Notes: generated by a model not told the origin, from the letters alone. Shown: positions 19,433-29,900, counted from the first letter of the stretch. The stretch is 64,000 bases of DNA from Hyphomicrobiales bacterium (GCA_900465665.1 UBJO01000043.1:1-64000), one strand, 5' to 3'. Program-made: numbers and translations.

Positions 19433-20371
19433 ATGCGTCTATTTTCTAAACTGCTCGTCGGTACTGCTCTTGCGGCGGCCGTTGCAATGCCCGCCTCTGC
19501 CAAGGAACTGCAGAAGATCGGTATTTCGGTCGGTCTTCTTGGAAATCCGTTCTTCGTCGCCACCATCAAGGGCATCGAAGACCGCGCCAAGGAGATCAAC
19601 CCGAATGTCCAGGTGACGTCCGTCTCGGCAGACTACGACCTCAATAAGCAGGTCTCGCAGATGGATAGTTTCGTCGCCGCTGGCGTCGACATCATCATGC
19701 TGAACGCCGTCGACGCCAAGGCGATCGCGCCAGCCGTCAAGAAGGCGCAGGCCGCAGGCGTGATCGTTGCAGCATTCGACGTCTCCGCGCCAGGCGCTGA
19801 CGTGACCGTCATGACGAACAACATCAAGGCCGGCGAGGAAGCCTGCAAGTACATCGTCGATAAGCTCAAGGGCAAAGGCGACGTCGTCATCATCAACGGC
19901 CCAGCATCGTCTTCGATCATCGACCGCGTTCAGGGTTGCAAAAATGTGTTGGCGCAAAGCCCGGACATCAAGATCCTGTCGGACGACCAGAACGCCCAGG
20001 GTTCGCGCGACGGCGGCCTGGCAGTCATGCAGGGCCTTCTGACACGCTTCGACAAGATCGATGCCGTCTTCGCCATCAACGACCCGACAGCGATCGGTGC
20101 GGAACTCGCTGCCAAGCAGCTCAACCGCAACGAGTTTTTCTTCACCGCCGTTGATGGCGCGCCGGATATCGAAAAGTCGCTTTCCAGCGGAAACTCGATG
20201 ATCAAGGCGTCGGCATCCCAGGATCCGTACACGATGGCGGGTGACTCGCTGAAGATGGCAGTTGACCTCTTCAATGGCAAGAAGCCTGCCGAACCCACCG
20301 TCCTCCTCGATCCTCAGCTGATCACGGCCGACAACATCAAGGACTACAAGGGCTGGACCGCGGCTCGTTAA
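19433..20371 (+). CDS. periplasmic sugar-binding protein of ABC transporter
   Basis: 312 residues. Signal peptide of about 23 residues ending in MPASA, then a Peripla_BP_4 fold: GISVGLLGNPFFVATIKG near residue 30, the hinge motif VDIIMLNAVDA near 85, and AINDPTAIGAELA near 215. It delivers the substrate to the permease/ATPase pair encoded upstream. The ATG at 19433 is chosen over 19364 because it has GGAGG at the right distance and begins the signal peptide. Confidence 0.93.
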   Translation: MRLFSKLLVGTALAAAVAMPASAKELQKIGISVGLLGNPFFVATIKGIEDRAKEINPNVQVTSVSADYDLNKQVSQMDSFVAAGVDIIMLNAVDAKAIAPAVKKAQAAGVIVAAFDVSAPGADVTVMTNNIKAGEEACKYIVDKLKGKGDVVIINGPASSSIIDRVQGCKNVLAQSPDIKILSDDQNAQGSRDGGLAVMQGLLTRFDKIDAVFAINDPTAIGAELAAKQLNRNEFFFTAVDGAPDIEKSLSSGNSMIKASASQDPYTMAGDSLKMAVDLFNGKKPAEPTVLLDPQLITADNIKDYKGWTAAR

Positions 20372-20385
20372 GGTCTCCTCCTCTT

Positions 20386-20415
20386 CCCCGTCGGGACCTT
20401 TGGGTTTCGACGGGG
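20386..20415. repeat. hairpin between binding-protein and epimerase genes
   Basis: CCCCGTCG and CGACGGGG form an eight-base perfect stem with a 14-base loop, 15 bases after the binding-protein stop. No T run follows. It probably lowers read-through into the epimerase gene and protects the upstream mRNA, the common arrangement after binding-protein genes. Confidence 0.55.
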
Positions 20416-20447
20416 CTCATTCTGAAAAAAATCGGGAAATTGGTGCT

Positions 20448-21347
20448 ATGTCCAAAATCGGTGTCCACTCGTTTGTCTGGAGTGCGGGATCTTCGAAAGA
20501 TGAGATCGAGAGGACCCTTGCCCGGTCCCACGAGCTCGGTTTCAAACTTGTGGAATTCTCCTACCTCGACCCCGATGAGGTCGATGTAAAGTGGCTTGCA
20601 TCTCGTATTCGGGACCTCGGCCTGGATGTCGCGGTCAGCATGGGGTTGCCCGCGGAGGGCGACATCTCCAGCGCTGATCCGTCAATTGTTGCCAACGGCG
20701 AAGCGATCCTCGATCGTGCCGTGGCGCTCGTTCGCGACCTTGGCGGCACCAAGCTGGCGGGCATCTTGAGCTCCGCCCATGGGAAACAAGAACATTCATT
20801 GTCTCGAAAGGGGTGGGATCAGAGCGTCGCTACGCTATCGAAAGTCGCTGATCGAGCAAAGGTCGCGGGCGTGACCCTGAACCTTGAAATCGTCAATCGG
20901 TTCGAGAGCAACATGCTCAATACCGCCGCGCAGGGACTGGCCTATATCCGCGACACCGGCGCGTCCAACGTCTTCCTGCACCTGGATACGTTTCATATGA
21001 ATATCGAGGAGGCGGATGTCGGTCTAGCGATCCGAAACGCAGCGGATAAGATCGGTTACGTTCATATCGGAGAAAGTCATCGCGGATATCTGGGGACCGG
21101 TAACATCGATTTTGCCTCGATCTTCGACGCTCTCGTTGCGATCGGGTGGAACGACTATGTAACCTTCGAGTCCTTTTCGACGACTATCGTGGATAAGGAC
21201 CTCTCACTAAAAACCGCGATCTGGAGAAATCTCTGGGAAGACAATGTCGCGCTCGCAAAACATGCGCGCACATTTATCGAACTCGGACTGGAAACCGCGC
21301 GACTGAAGGCGGATCTGGTCACGACAGCACATGTGCCGCTCGCATAA
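20448..21347 (+). CDS. sugar phosphate isomerase/epimerase (D-tagatose 3-epimerase-like TIM barrel)
   Basis: 299 residues, AP endonuclease 2-like TIM barrel. The metal-binding and catalytic pattern of the D-tagatose/D-psicose 3-epimerase group is present: LEIVNRFESN (Glu near residue 146), LDTFHMNIEE (Asp near 181), HIGESHRGYLGTGNIDF (His near 205) and TFESFS (Glu near 240). It likely epimerises a ketose at C3 or a similar position. ATG at 20448 selected; a TTG at 20400 would add 16 residues overlapping the hairpin. Last gene of the DeoR operon; it probably feeds one of the FGGY kinases. Confidence 0.88.
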   Translation: MSKIGVHSFVWSAGSSKDEIERTLARSHELGFKLVEFSYLDPDEVDVKWLASRIRDLGLDVAVSMGLPAEGDISSADPSIVANGEAILDRAVALVRDLGGTKLAGILSSAHGKQEHSLSRKGWDQSVATLSKVADRAKVAGVTLNLEIVNRFESNMLNTAAQGLAYIRDTGASNVFLHLDTFHMNIEEADVGLAIRNAADKIGYVHIGESHRGYLGTGNIDFASIFDALVAIGWNDYVTFESFSTTIVDKDLSLKTAIWRNLWEDNVALAKHARTFIELGLETARLKADLVTTAHVPLA

Positions 21348-21522
21348 GATGGTTTCCGGCGGCCGCAGTTCGGTGGACGAAAAGTGCTGCCATATTGGAA
21401 CCGCTTTCCTGGCACGACCTGGCATGTAAGCGGGGCAGCCAGCCCGCTTAAGCAAGCCTTCTCGGTTTCGGTACGATCCTTGCTTGGTTGACGTTGTGTT
21501 CACGTTGCAATGGGTCATTGAC

Positions 21523-21783
21523 ATGAATTGGCACACAACGAAGGAGTTCACGCCGCTGATGCTCGTGATGGCCAACAGCGACGCGCTTAAAATCAGGACG
21601 CTTTATGATGTCGGGCGTGTCCTGCTGGAGTTCTGGCCGGATGAGGATGGTGAGAAATACGTCGTCGCGGTAAAAACCTGCGTTGAAGCCATCACAGGAG
21701 AAATGACACCAGAGGACGCGAGACGCGCGTTCATCGACGCCGCCGGGGAAGCCAACATTCCTGTTATCACCATTGTCAGATAG
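21523..21783 (+). CDS. DUF982 domain protein
   Basis: 86 residues. The DUF982 pattern is visible: a beta strand with LKIRTLYDVGRVLLEFWP, a Tyr-x-x-A segment with a conserved Cys (KTCVEAITG) and the end motif EDARRAFIDAAGEA. DUF982 proteins are almost confined to rhizobia and relatives and have no known function. ATG at 21523 is the preferred start; a TTG at 21484 is possible. Related to the DUF982 genes at 62941 and 63639. Confidence 0.82.
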   Translation: MNWHTTKEFTPLMLVMANSDALKIRTLYDVGRVLLEFWPDEDGEKYVVAVKTCVEAITGEMTPEDARRAFIDAAGEANIPVITIVR

Positions 21784-22200
21784 CCTTTACTTCCTGTTGC
21801 AACGGAAATCCTCGCCGGTACACAGGGGCGTCCCCCGTCAGGCATATACCGGCTCGCGGCAAGAGCGGCGGCGTCGTGAAAGCCTTGCCAGAACCTCCGT
21901 ACCGCTCCGTCATGTGAACGTGGAGCGCGATATAACGAAGCTACGCTGAACACGCCGTATTAGGGCGCGACATCGGCGGGACGTTGGAAGATTTGATAAG
22001 GATCCGGTTCAGAGCAGGGTTCATAGCATTGCCGAGGCGATCCCGTGGTGAACGCGCAGCAGCGATACCATCGTGGAAGTGTTCAAGCTTCGAATTGAAC
22101 CTTTTTCACCATCCGTTCGTTAACGCGCATCGGTATTGGGTTTCGGTCAAACCCTTGCCAAAAGATATTGATGGCGCTTGCACGAATTGAGGAGCTGGAT
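21784..22200. other. gene-free stretch with candidate promoter
   Basis: No convincing gene. Near its right end TGAAC is followed after 17 bases by CGTT (22096-22121), one mismatch from the EcfG general stress promoter, 80 bases before the small membrane protein gene. Confidence 0.4.
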
Positions 22201-22410
22201 ATGCCGAAGCGAACAACAAATTCCGACAATGTGGAGACCTCTGGATCATTTCCTTGGGGGAAAGTGATCGCGGGTATCGCCGGCAGTGCCGTGGCGACCC
22301 GGGTCCTTCGCAGGGTGCCGCTCGGCCGGGTTGTCATTGCGGCTGCACCATTGATCATCGCCGCTCTACAACGGGACCGCGGCTCAACGAAAAGCCGACC
22401 AAAGGGTTGA
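22201..22410 (+). CDS. small hypothetical protein with hydrophobic segments, 69 residues
   Basis: Not recognised by name. A polar N-terminus is followed by moderately hydrophobic stretches (WGKVIAGIAGSAVATRVL and GRVVIAAAPLIIAALQ), likely one or two membrane helices or an amphipathic hairpin, and a basic tail. The ATG has GAGGAGC six bases upstream. A near-EcfG promoter lies upstream, so a stress role is possible. Confidence 0.6.
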   Translation: MPKRTTNSDNVETSGSFPWGKVIAGIAGSAVATRVLRRVPLGRVVIAAAPLIIAALQRDRGSTKSRPKG

Positions 22411-22567
22411 CTTCTCTTGATGTACAGACCGGCTGGCACGCGGCGGTTTCCGATCTCTCATACGAGCGACCGTCAATCGCTGTCGGCTGTCTTCCACGTG
22501 GAGGGCGCAGTTTGCTGTCGTGGGCGATTTCGGTTTGGCGTGCGTCAAAAGGTAGGGAGTGAGCGCC

Positions 22568-22801
22568 ATGGCCACAAGCGACCGTGTTGTGAAGCTGATT
22601 TCTAAGGCAGTACGAAACTGGTTTGACTATTATGATATGACGCCCGACGATCCCTCGGCCGAAATACTATGTGCCGCTGCGATCGACCTCTACAATGGAG
22701 GCCTTGTCACGGTAGACGCGATCACGTCATCGCTTATTGGCACTTATGTCGGTCAGATAGGGATCCAATCGAATGCGCCCACCTCGATCGCGATCCATTG
22801 A
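22568..22801 (+). CDS. small hypothetical protein, paralogue of genes at 53650 and 58177
   Basis: 77 residues, helical, no known domain. Its core, AVRNWFDYYDM then EILCAAAIDLYNGG, aligns with the proteins at 53650 (AVVKWFRVYQV, DVLCTVAIALHSNG) and more loosely 58177 (AVLGRWCGEHQV, VLAGAVLVSLFQAG). The C-terminus (NAPTSIAIH) also resembles that of 53650. The ATG at 22568 has GGGAG nine bases upstream; a GTG at 22559 is an alternative. The repeat occurrence in one window argues that it is a real gene family. Confidence 0.65.
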   Translation: MATSDRVVKLISKAVRNWFDYYDMTPDDPSAEILCAAAIDLYNGGLVTVDAITSSLIGTYVGQIGIQSNAPTSIAIH

Positions 22802-22923
22802 CGTTGAGGCGCGGCAGCGATGAACGGGGCGGGAAAGACACGAGCCATTTGTGTCGATTTCCGCTGAGATCTCGAGGCTGCGGTTTGGCACTCACCTTTC
22901 TGGCATATGGAGACAGAGCTGAA

Positions 22924-23130
22924 ATGACCTATCGTGTCGAGTACAATCATAAAAGCAGTGGCCTGATCTGCGTTGAGGCCGGCATCGAACTCAAAGAAGA
23001 CGCGCAAATCCTGGCGCGTAGAACCCTGGACATCGAGGGGGCTACCTTCGCTCGTGTCATCGACGAGGACAGCGAGGGCGAAGTTTGGTCAGTCAGAGCA
23101 GAAGGTGACGGAACGACAAAGCAAGGCTAG
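22924..23130 (+). CDS. small hypothetical protein, 68 residues
   Basis: Not recognised. Mostly beta-strand-like with a Tyr-rich N-terminus (MTYRVEYNHKSSG) and an acidic centre (IDEDSEGEVWSVRAEGDG), soluble. The open frame runs further upstream, but the ATG at 22924 gives the coherent protein. It follows the 22568 gene on the same strand after 122 bases. Confidence 0.5.
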   Translation: MTYRVEYNHKSSGLICVEAGIELKEDAQILARRTLDIEGATFARVIDEDSEGEVWSVRAEGDGTTKQG

Positions 23131-24205
23131 CGGTCGTGATGAGAATGAGACCCGTCGGCTTGCCCAGCTCGGCCGCACGACGTGACCTTTTCGACAGATT
23201 GTTATGGTCATCATGTCACTAAGAAATCCTTATGCGTCTGGCGTCGCATTCTCGGCGTGCCAGGAGCCGAGCCGCGTCGGAACGCTGAAAGGGACCATCC
23301 TGAAAGTAATATCCTTACCATGGAGCATGCCATCAGCGGCCGCCGCCTCGGCGCGATTGTCGACCAAATTATTTGCCTTTCGATGGTCAGGTTGCAGAGG
23401 ACAACTCGCCGCGGTAAAGTACCGACGCCGAAACCCGTGGGGTAGGAGGACGCCGGGTTCGCCCGACCTCTGGGCTTGGATTTGTCGCCGTTAACGACGC
23501 AGCGGGAAGCTGCTCGGAGCAGCCCCTTTGCCTGTCAATAGCGCGAGGAGGAGCTGGGCTTGCTCATTTAATCGGGGGTTAGCGTCGCCGCCTCGGACGA
23601 TGGCACAACAAAAGCCATCTCTACCTATGAACCCGAAAGTTTACGGCGTCCCGGAGAGCATAGAAAGCCTAGGCTTGCGGCCCGGGGCAGAACCGTGCCT
23701 TTCTCCGCCGTACCGCGTCGCAATCCGCTGTCCCGCTTCGACGAAGAAAGAGGAGAGCTGTCGCGCTCTCCTCTTCGTCAGGCCGAACGTCCGAACAGGT
23801 GCGGACGTTGGGGTTCGGCAATCAGGATACGTTTAGCCGCCGAATAAGTTTCACCAGTGGGCCTACTACCTTCGGGGTATCATCAAAAGTCGACCCTTCA
23901 GACGCAATGGGCAGCTTGGCTGCGTCGAGCAGACAGCACGCGTCAGCATCGCGCTCAGAGCCGGTGAGCAGTCAGGGACAGAGCAACATGATCCGACCGA
24001 CGCATGGAAGGATGGTAACCGATCGGCCACGCGGGTGACCGTCGCAAGATTTCGTTGAATATCCGGCGATACAAAACCCAGCGCCCGCAGGCTTCGGCCC
24101 TTGCCGACACCCAGATCGTGCATGCCTTCATGGTTTACCTGAAAGAACCCGGATTCGGTTTGATAATAGGGGAGAGCGACGATCCTTTAGAGGATCAAAC
24201 CATAG
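23131..24205. other. long gene-free stretch
   Basis: Over 1 kb with no reading frame that resembles a protein on either strand. The only clear structures are hairpins: a perfect ten-base stem at 23749-23774 and a small GATCCT/AGGATC hairpin at 24181-24196 directly before the EcfG-type promoter. Possibly decayed DNA or an unknown RNA. Confidence 0.45.
23749..23774. repeat. strong inverted repeat in gene-free DNA
   Basis: AGAGGAGAGC and GCTCTCCTCT form a perfect ten-base stem with a six-base loop. There is no adjacent gene end that it could terminate within several hundred bases, so it may belong to an untranslated RNA or be a remnant. Confidence 0.5.
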
Positions 24206-24230
24206 GGAACCGAGATCCTCGAGCAGCGTT
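24206..24230 (+). promoter_or_regulatory. exact EcfG-type general stress promoter
   Basis: GGAAC at 24206-24210 and CGTT at 24227-24230 with a 16-base spacer match the consensus of alphaproteobacterial EcfG sigma factors. The only co-directional genes downstream are the four-gene glycosyltransferase cluster starting at 24533, implying an mRNA leader of roughly 300 bases. The link to the cluster is inferred from position. Confidence 0.6.
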
Positions 24231-24532
24231 AGCGTCGAGGAAACAGGAATGGTTTTAAAAAAAAGACGATCTCGACAGATCGGGTGAACAGGGCACTTCC
24301 AACGAAGCAATCAGGCGCCCTCGCATCACGGCCGCTCGGGAAGGTTCGGTTGTCGAGGGAGTCGCTCAGGCTTGACGGACAGGGCGGGGGCGGTGACCAG
24401 CTCTTCAAGGATGCCCCTCACCTCTCTTTCGGCCATCCCACGTCCAGACATGCGAGAGTGACGCATCTCAGAAAGAACGGTTCGCCACGATCAGTTCTTG
24501 TGTCCTTCCGCTGCAATCGATGGTGATACCAA

Positions 24533-25717
24533 ATGGTAAAAGAACATTCCTCGCGCGTTGTCGTAATCAGTGACTACCAAGAGGGCCCTTTTGATGAAGA
24601 CCCGCGACCATCCGTTGAATGGTATCGAGACAAATGGCAGGCCATTCCGCAAGCGGCCGGGCAGGTTGAGATTTCAGATTTTCCAGTTGAGGGAAGCTAT
24701 CTTGAGCGGTTGCCATTGGCGTGCGTTAAATCCGGGTTGGTCGACGAAGCGGAGATCTGGACACATTGGAGGGGCGGCGAGGCTCCGTCTGAACCTCGGG
24801 ACGTGACCTCGCCGCTGCGGCGGCGTGCCTTCCAGATGAACGGCTTTGCAGCACCTTTCAACTCGAACGACATGATTGGCCACATTCAAGCCTTCGGCGC
24901 GCCAGAGCTGCTATGCGTGTGGGGCCTGGGCGTAAGCGAAGACGTCATGGCCGCGTGCTCTTCCAGCTTCAAAATCTACAATTCGATTGATGCCCCATCC
25001 TTGAGAGTACCTTTTGAAGTGGGACGACACTTCGACTTGGTTATCACGGGAGCTGAATGGCAGTCAGATGAAGTTCGACAAATTTACCCAGGCGTGGAGA
25101 CTATCGTGCTACCGATTGGTCCCGAGTTTGCGTCCCCGACAATGTTCGGCCCGCTGCCTTTGGAAAAAGTGTATGATGTCATCTACATCGCAGCCGCACA
25201 GCCATACAAGCGTCATGACATCCTCTTCGATGCGCTTGCTAAATTCCCACGGAAACTGAAGGCGTTGTGCGTCTGCGGATACGGTGAACTGGTCGACGAC
25301 CTGAAAGCCATGGCCGACAGGCTCGCAGTTGATGTAGACTTTATCGAGCCTCCCGGCGTCTCTTATAGCGCGCTAAACAAGCTGATAAACCAATCGCGAC
25401 TTGGTGTTGTCTGCGGCATCGACGACGGCGCTCCTGCTATAATCACCGAATATATGCTCGCGGGGATACCAGTCCTGGCGAATGCAAAGCTGAAGTGCGG
25501 TCTCCAATACATCCGACGCGAAACCGGTGTGACGCGAACCGCGGAGAATTTTCACACAGGGTTCGCCGATATCCTGGGAGATATTGAACGGTTCTCTCCA
25601 AGACAGACTGTCCTTGAAAACTGGGTATGGCAGCACTCGATTGAAAAACTGACGAACGCAATCCTGTCGACGAAGAAAGGACGGCATATTTTTCAGGGAA
25701 AGGAACAAAGATTTTAA
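24533..25717 (+). CDS. glycosyltransferase (GT-B fold, GT1/GT4-like)
   Basis: 394 residues, about the normal GT-B length. The C-terminal domain shows the GT4-like layout: a strand-loop DVIYIAAAQPYKRHDILFDAL near residue 220 with the conserved basic pair, and the sugar-nucleotide region GIDDGAPAIITEYMLAGIPVLAN near 300, where the E-x7-E motif is degenerate. The N-terminal domain is not similar to a family I can name. No signal peptide or membrane segment, so cytosolic or peripheral. First gene of a four-gene run; ribosome site weak. It should transfer a sugar from a nucleotide donor to an unknown acceptor. Confidence 0.8.
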   Translation: MVKEHSSRVVVISDYQEGPFDEDPRPSVEWYRDKWQAIPQAAGQVEISDFPVEGSYLERLPLACVKSGLVDEAEIWTHWRGGEAPSEPRDVTSPLRRRAFQMNGFAAPFNSNDMIGHIQAFGAPELLCVWGLGVSEDVMAACSSSFKIYNSIDAPSLRVPFEVGRHFDLVITGAEWQSDEVRQIYPGVETIVLPIGPEFASPTMFGPLPLEKVYDVIYIAAAQPYKRHDILFDALAKFPRKLKALCVCGYGELVDDLKAMADRLAVDVDFIEPPGVSYSALNKLINQSRLGVVCGIDDGAPAIITEYMLAGIPVLANAKLKCGLQYIRRETGVTRTAENFHTGFADILGDIERFSPRQTVLENWVWQHSIEKLTNAILSTKKGRHIFQGKEQRF

Positions 25718-25756
25718 ACGCAGGTTGACCGGCACAACAGCGCACGGGGAACCGCG

Positions 25757-26911
25757 ATGAATCTTGTAAGTGCCTTTAACACGCCGCCTCGAAATGCCCC
25801 GATCGTTTGCTTTTCGCATCTGCGGTGGGATTTTGTGTTCCAGCGACCTCAGCATTTGATGGAGAGGTTCTCCCGTACCAGAGACGTCATCTTTTTCGAG
25901 GAATACATCCCGACAGATCACCACCTGGCATATTATGAGGTCCACACGTTCAAGGGCTCGTCAGTCAAGGCTATACGTCCGAGGGTTCCGCATTGGTGGC
26001 CCGAGAGCAAACGGCTTCAAACTCTGTCAGACCTCCTCGATCAGGTGCTTGAGCTGGCGAGGATCGAGCGACCAGTTTTATGGTTCTACACGCCGATGAT
26101 GTGCGACATCGCCAGCCATGTAGAGGCGCAAGCCGTCGTCTATGACTGCATGGATGAGCTGGCGAATTTCAAGTTCGCCCCATCCTCCATACGGGAGGCA
26201 GAGCAAAGGCTTCTGGCGCGTGCAGACGTGGTTTTCACAGGTGGTGAAAGCCTTTATCGCTCCCGGGCCGAGTGCCACAAAAACATTCACTGCTATCCGT
26301 CTAGTGTCGATATCACACACTTTGGGCAAGCAAGGTCCATTCAGCGCAGTCCGCTTGATCAGGAAAATATACCGTCGCCACGGCTTGGCTATGCCGGTGT
26401 GATTGATGAAAGGACGGATCTGGGGCTTGTCGCGGAGATCGCGCGCGCTCGCCCCGACTATTCTTTCGTGTTCGTCGGTCCAGTGGTCAAGATTTCGGAC
26501 GACGACCTTCCTCGTGCCGCAAATATCCACTTTCTTGGTCGAAAAGAGTATGACGAGCTCCCGTCTTACATGAGCGGCTGGGACGTGGCGCTAATGCCTT
26601 TTGCCCATAATGACGCAACGAAATTCATCAGCCCGACCAAGACCCCTGAATATCTTGCCGCCGGCTTGCCGGTCGTTAGTACCCGGATAACAGATGTTGT
26701 CGCCTCCTATGAAGGCCTGCCCGGCGTGTTTCTCGTGGACGGCACGCAAGACTTCGTGGCGGCGTGCGATGCCGCATGTCGGATAGATCAGAGCACCCGT
26801 GGATGGCTGGACGTCGTCGACAGCAAACTTCGCCAATCGTCCTGGGAGATGACGTTCGATGCCATGGAAGCGCTTGTAGAAGAAGCTGCATTGCGTGAAC
26901 TTCATGTCTGA
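25757..26911 (+). CDS. glycosyltransferase (GT4-like)
   Basis: 384 residues. The N-terminus PIVCFSHLRWDFVFQRPQ (from residue 14) is characteristic of a group of bacterial GT-B enzymes that often neighbour UDP-galactopyranose mutase genes. The C-terminal domain has LGYAGVIDERTDLGL near residue 212, DVALMPFAHNDATKFISPTKTPEYLAAG near 275, with the acidic pair that contacts the donor. 39 bases after the first glycosyltransferase gene; its end overlaps the next coding region. No mutase gene is visible here. Donor and acceptor unknown. Confidence 0.83.
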   Translation: MNLVSAFNTPPRNAPIVCFSHLRWDFVFQRPQHLMERFSRTRDVIFFEEYIPTDHHLAYYEVHTFKGSSVKAIRPRVPHWWPESKRLQTLSDLLDQVLELARIERPVLWFYTPMMCDIASHVEAQAVVYDCMDELANFKFAPSSIREAEQRLLARADVVFTGGESLYRSRAECHKNIHCYPSSVDITHFGQARSIQRSPLDQENIPSPRLGYAGVIDERTDLGLVAEIARARPDYSFVFVGPVVKISDDDLPRAANIHFLGRKEYDELPSYMSGWDVALMPFAHNDATKFISPTKTPEYLAAGLPVVSTRITDVVASYEGLPGVFLVDGTQDFVAACDAACRIDQSTRGWLDVVDSKLRQSSWEMTFDAMEALVEEAALRELHV

Positions 26912-29900
26912 TAAGCCTCGCGTCGTCCTTGCGACCGATAGTCGAGACCCATCAGGTGTCGGCGAGCATATGCTTGCGCTAGGTGAGGGGCTTTCAACGG
27001 AATTCGACGTCACCGTTGCGATAGTCGGAGAAGACAGGACGGGCCTTCTTCCACGCGCGGCACGGGTCGGGCTTCGTATTAGGTTAGCCGCAGACGACGA
27101 CGAGTTTCGAAGATGGCTGTCGAAAAGCTACGTCGCGCTTTTGCATGTCCACGCCGGGATCGGGTGGGAAGGGCACGATGTCGTGCGTGCGGGGAGTGCG
27201 TCGGGTGTTCCAGTGATCCGAACCGAGCATCTCCCCTATCTGCTGACCGATGCCGAGCAAAAGCGGCAATACCTCGAGGACTGCAGCCTCGTTGCCCAGC
27301 ACATCGTTGTCTCGACATCCTCCAAAAAGTCCTATGTCGCCGCTGGTATAGCAAGCGCCCAAATCACTGTTGTGAAAAACGGCGTGAAGCCATGCGTTGC
27401 GTCGGTGTCCCGTACGGTTAAATCCGAGGAGCTCGGCCTTTCGGGAAAGACGGTTATCCTGACGGTGGCCAGGTTCACAGCACAGAAGGATCACACCACC
27501 TTATTGAAGGCCTTCCAGCAAGTGCTTGAGACGATCCCTTCAGCGGTCCTGGTCTTGGTCGGCACGGGAGAGGAGCAGGCGGCGGCAGAGGCGCTGGCCA
27601 AGGAACTTGGCGTTGAACAGGCCGTGAGGTTCTTAGGCAACCGTCGGGACGTCTTCGAGCTCATGCACCTTGCGGATCTGTTCGTCCTGCCTTCGCGCTT
27701 CGAAGGTTTGCCGCTTGCCGTATTGGAGGCCATGTCTGCGAATTTGGCTGTCGTGGCGACCAGGATCGACGGAAGTGTCGAAGCTTTAGGCCACGACCAT
27801 CCTTTTTTGGTGGAACCTGGTAACGCTCCCGCGCTGGCCCGCATGTGTCTAGCCGCACTCAACGACCGCGAAGCCACCGTCATCGCGCAGAAAGAGCGTT
27901 ATGAGGCGCACTTTACTTCGTCTCGTATGACCCATGAAACAGCTGAAGTTTACCGAAAACATCTTGTCGATACGTCATCATTGGAGACTGAAACCATGGC
28001 CCGCACCCGGATCGGTTTTATAGGCGTCGGCGGCATCGCGAACCGCCACTTGGATATTCTAGCAAACTTCGAAGATGTCGAGATCGTTGGCTTTGCCGAC
28101 CCCGACCTATCTCGCGCCGATCGTGCGGCAAGCCGTTTCGGTGCACGATCCTATAATAATCACGTCGCGATGTTGGACAACGAGCGGCTTGACGCCGTTT
28201 ACATCTGCATCCCGCCTTTCGCACACGGTAACCCCGAGTTCGATCTCATCGAAAGAGCTATACCGTTCTTTGTCGAGAAGCCTGTTACAAAAGACTTGGC
28301 TCTTGCTGAACAAATCGCCACCAAAGTCAAGGAATGCGGACTTATCACCGCCGTTGGCTACCACTGGCGCTATCTCGATACCGTGGAGGAGGCGCGTGAA
28401 CTGCTAAGGGAAAATCCTGCACAGCTTCTGTCCGGTTACTGGCTGGATTCCACGCCGCCGCCAAGATGGTGGTGGAAGGAGGATCAGTCGGGAGGCCAGA
28501 TGATCGAGCAGGCGACCCACCTTCTTGACCTTGCGCGTTTTCTGGTCGGGGAAGTGACAGACGTTTATGGGCGCGCGGGCCACAAGGATCGTCCGGACTA
28601 CCCAGGGTTGGACGTTCCCACGGTGACAACGGCGAGCTTGACCTTCGAGACGGGTGTTCTCGCAAACGTATCGTCGACATGCCTGCTGGGATGGAGCCAC
28701 CGCGTCGGACTGCATATATTTGCGGAAAATCTTGCGATCGAACTGACCGACCGCGACATTATGGTCGACGTCGGGCGTGGTCGTCCCGTGCGCGGCGCGG
28801 ACGGTGACCCTGTATGGCGCGAGGACCGCGATTTCGTCGATGCGGTAAAAGGGCTTCAAAACAATATAAGATGCCCCTATGACGACGCCATCGTTACGCA
28901 CCGTCTTGCGACCGCTGTCATGTCCTCGGTGTCAAGCGGCCAGCCGATCAAGCTCGATACCAAGCAATTCCAACGGGAACTGCTTGCTCCACTGAGATCG
29001 CCGCCCCATAACGGTGACGAACCGGAGGGGTTACCACCTGGGCACCGGATTATCCGATCGCTCGGCGTCAGTGGCCCCGGCGAGGCCTACTTCACTGAAT
29101 ACCAGGAGGGGCCACCTGCACCCGGCCATGTCAGGCTAGAGACACTGTACACCGGCCTGTCTGCCGGAACGGAACTGACTTTTCTCAAGAACACCAATCC
29201 GTATTTTCACTCTCGCTTCGATGGCCACCGCGGCGTTTTCATATCGAACGAACCAGATTTGAGATACCCGGTACCCTTTCTCGGATATATGGAAGTCGCC
29301 CGTGTGTCTGAATCCGATGCCAGGGGCTTCAGCCCCGGGCAGATTGTGTCGGGGACATTCGGTCATAAGACCGGGCACACCGCCAACCCAGACCACGAAG
29401 TGCTGGTCGCCCACCCCGCCGATCTCGATCCCATTCTCGGAATATTCGTCGCGCAGATGGGCCCAATCGCCGCCAATGGTATCCTCCATGCGGACGCAGA
29501 CTATTTCGGCGCAAGCGTGCCCCATCTGGGTGCTAGCCTTTCTGGGCGGCCAGTTGTCGTAATCGGTGCAGGCTCTGTGGGAATGCTGACGGCACTTTTT
29601 GCCTTGAACGCGGGTGCATCGGACGTGGTGATGTGCGATCCCTCGCCCTTCAGACGCGAGAGGGCGCAAGCACTCGGCTTGACTGCCATGACGGAAGAGG
29701 AGGTCTGGCAACATGCCAAGGCCAGATGGCATGATGGCGCAATGGGGAGAGGCGCCGATTTCGTGTTTCAGACCAGAGCCACCTCGGAAAGTCTCAATAA
29801 CGCACTGAAAACGTTGCGTCCGCAAGGGACGGTGATCGATTTGGCTTTCTACCAAGGTGGAGCATCCGCCTTGAAGCTTGGCGAGGAATTTCACCACAAC

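Noticed and set aside
24055-24258. 67-residue plus-strand frame before the glycosyltransferase cluster
   Set aside because: It runs through the hairpin and the EcfG-type promoter and lacks a ribosome site.
23131-24532. insertion sequence or integrase remnant in the long gene-free stretch
   Set aside because: Searched by eye for terminal inverted repeats and transposase motifs (DDE, resolvase); none found.
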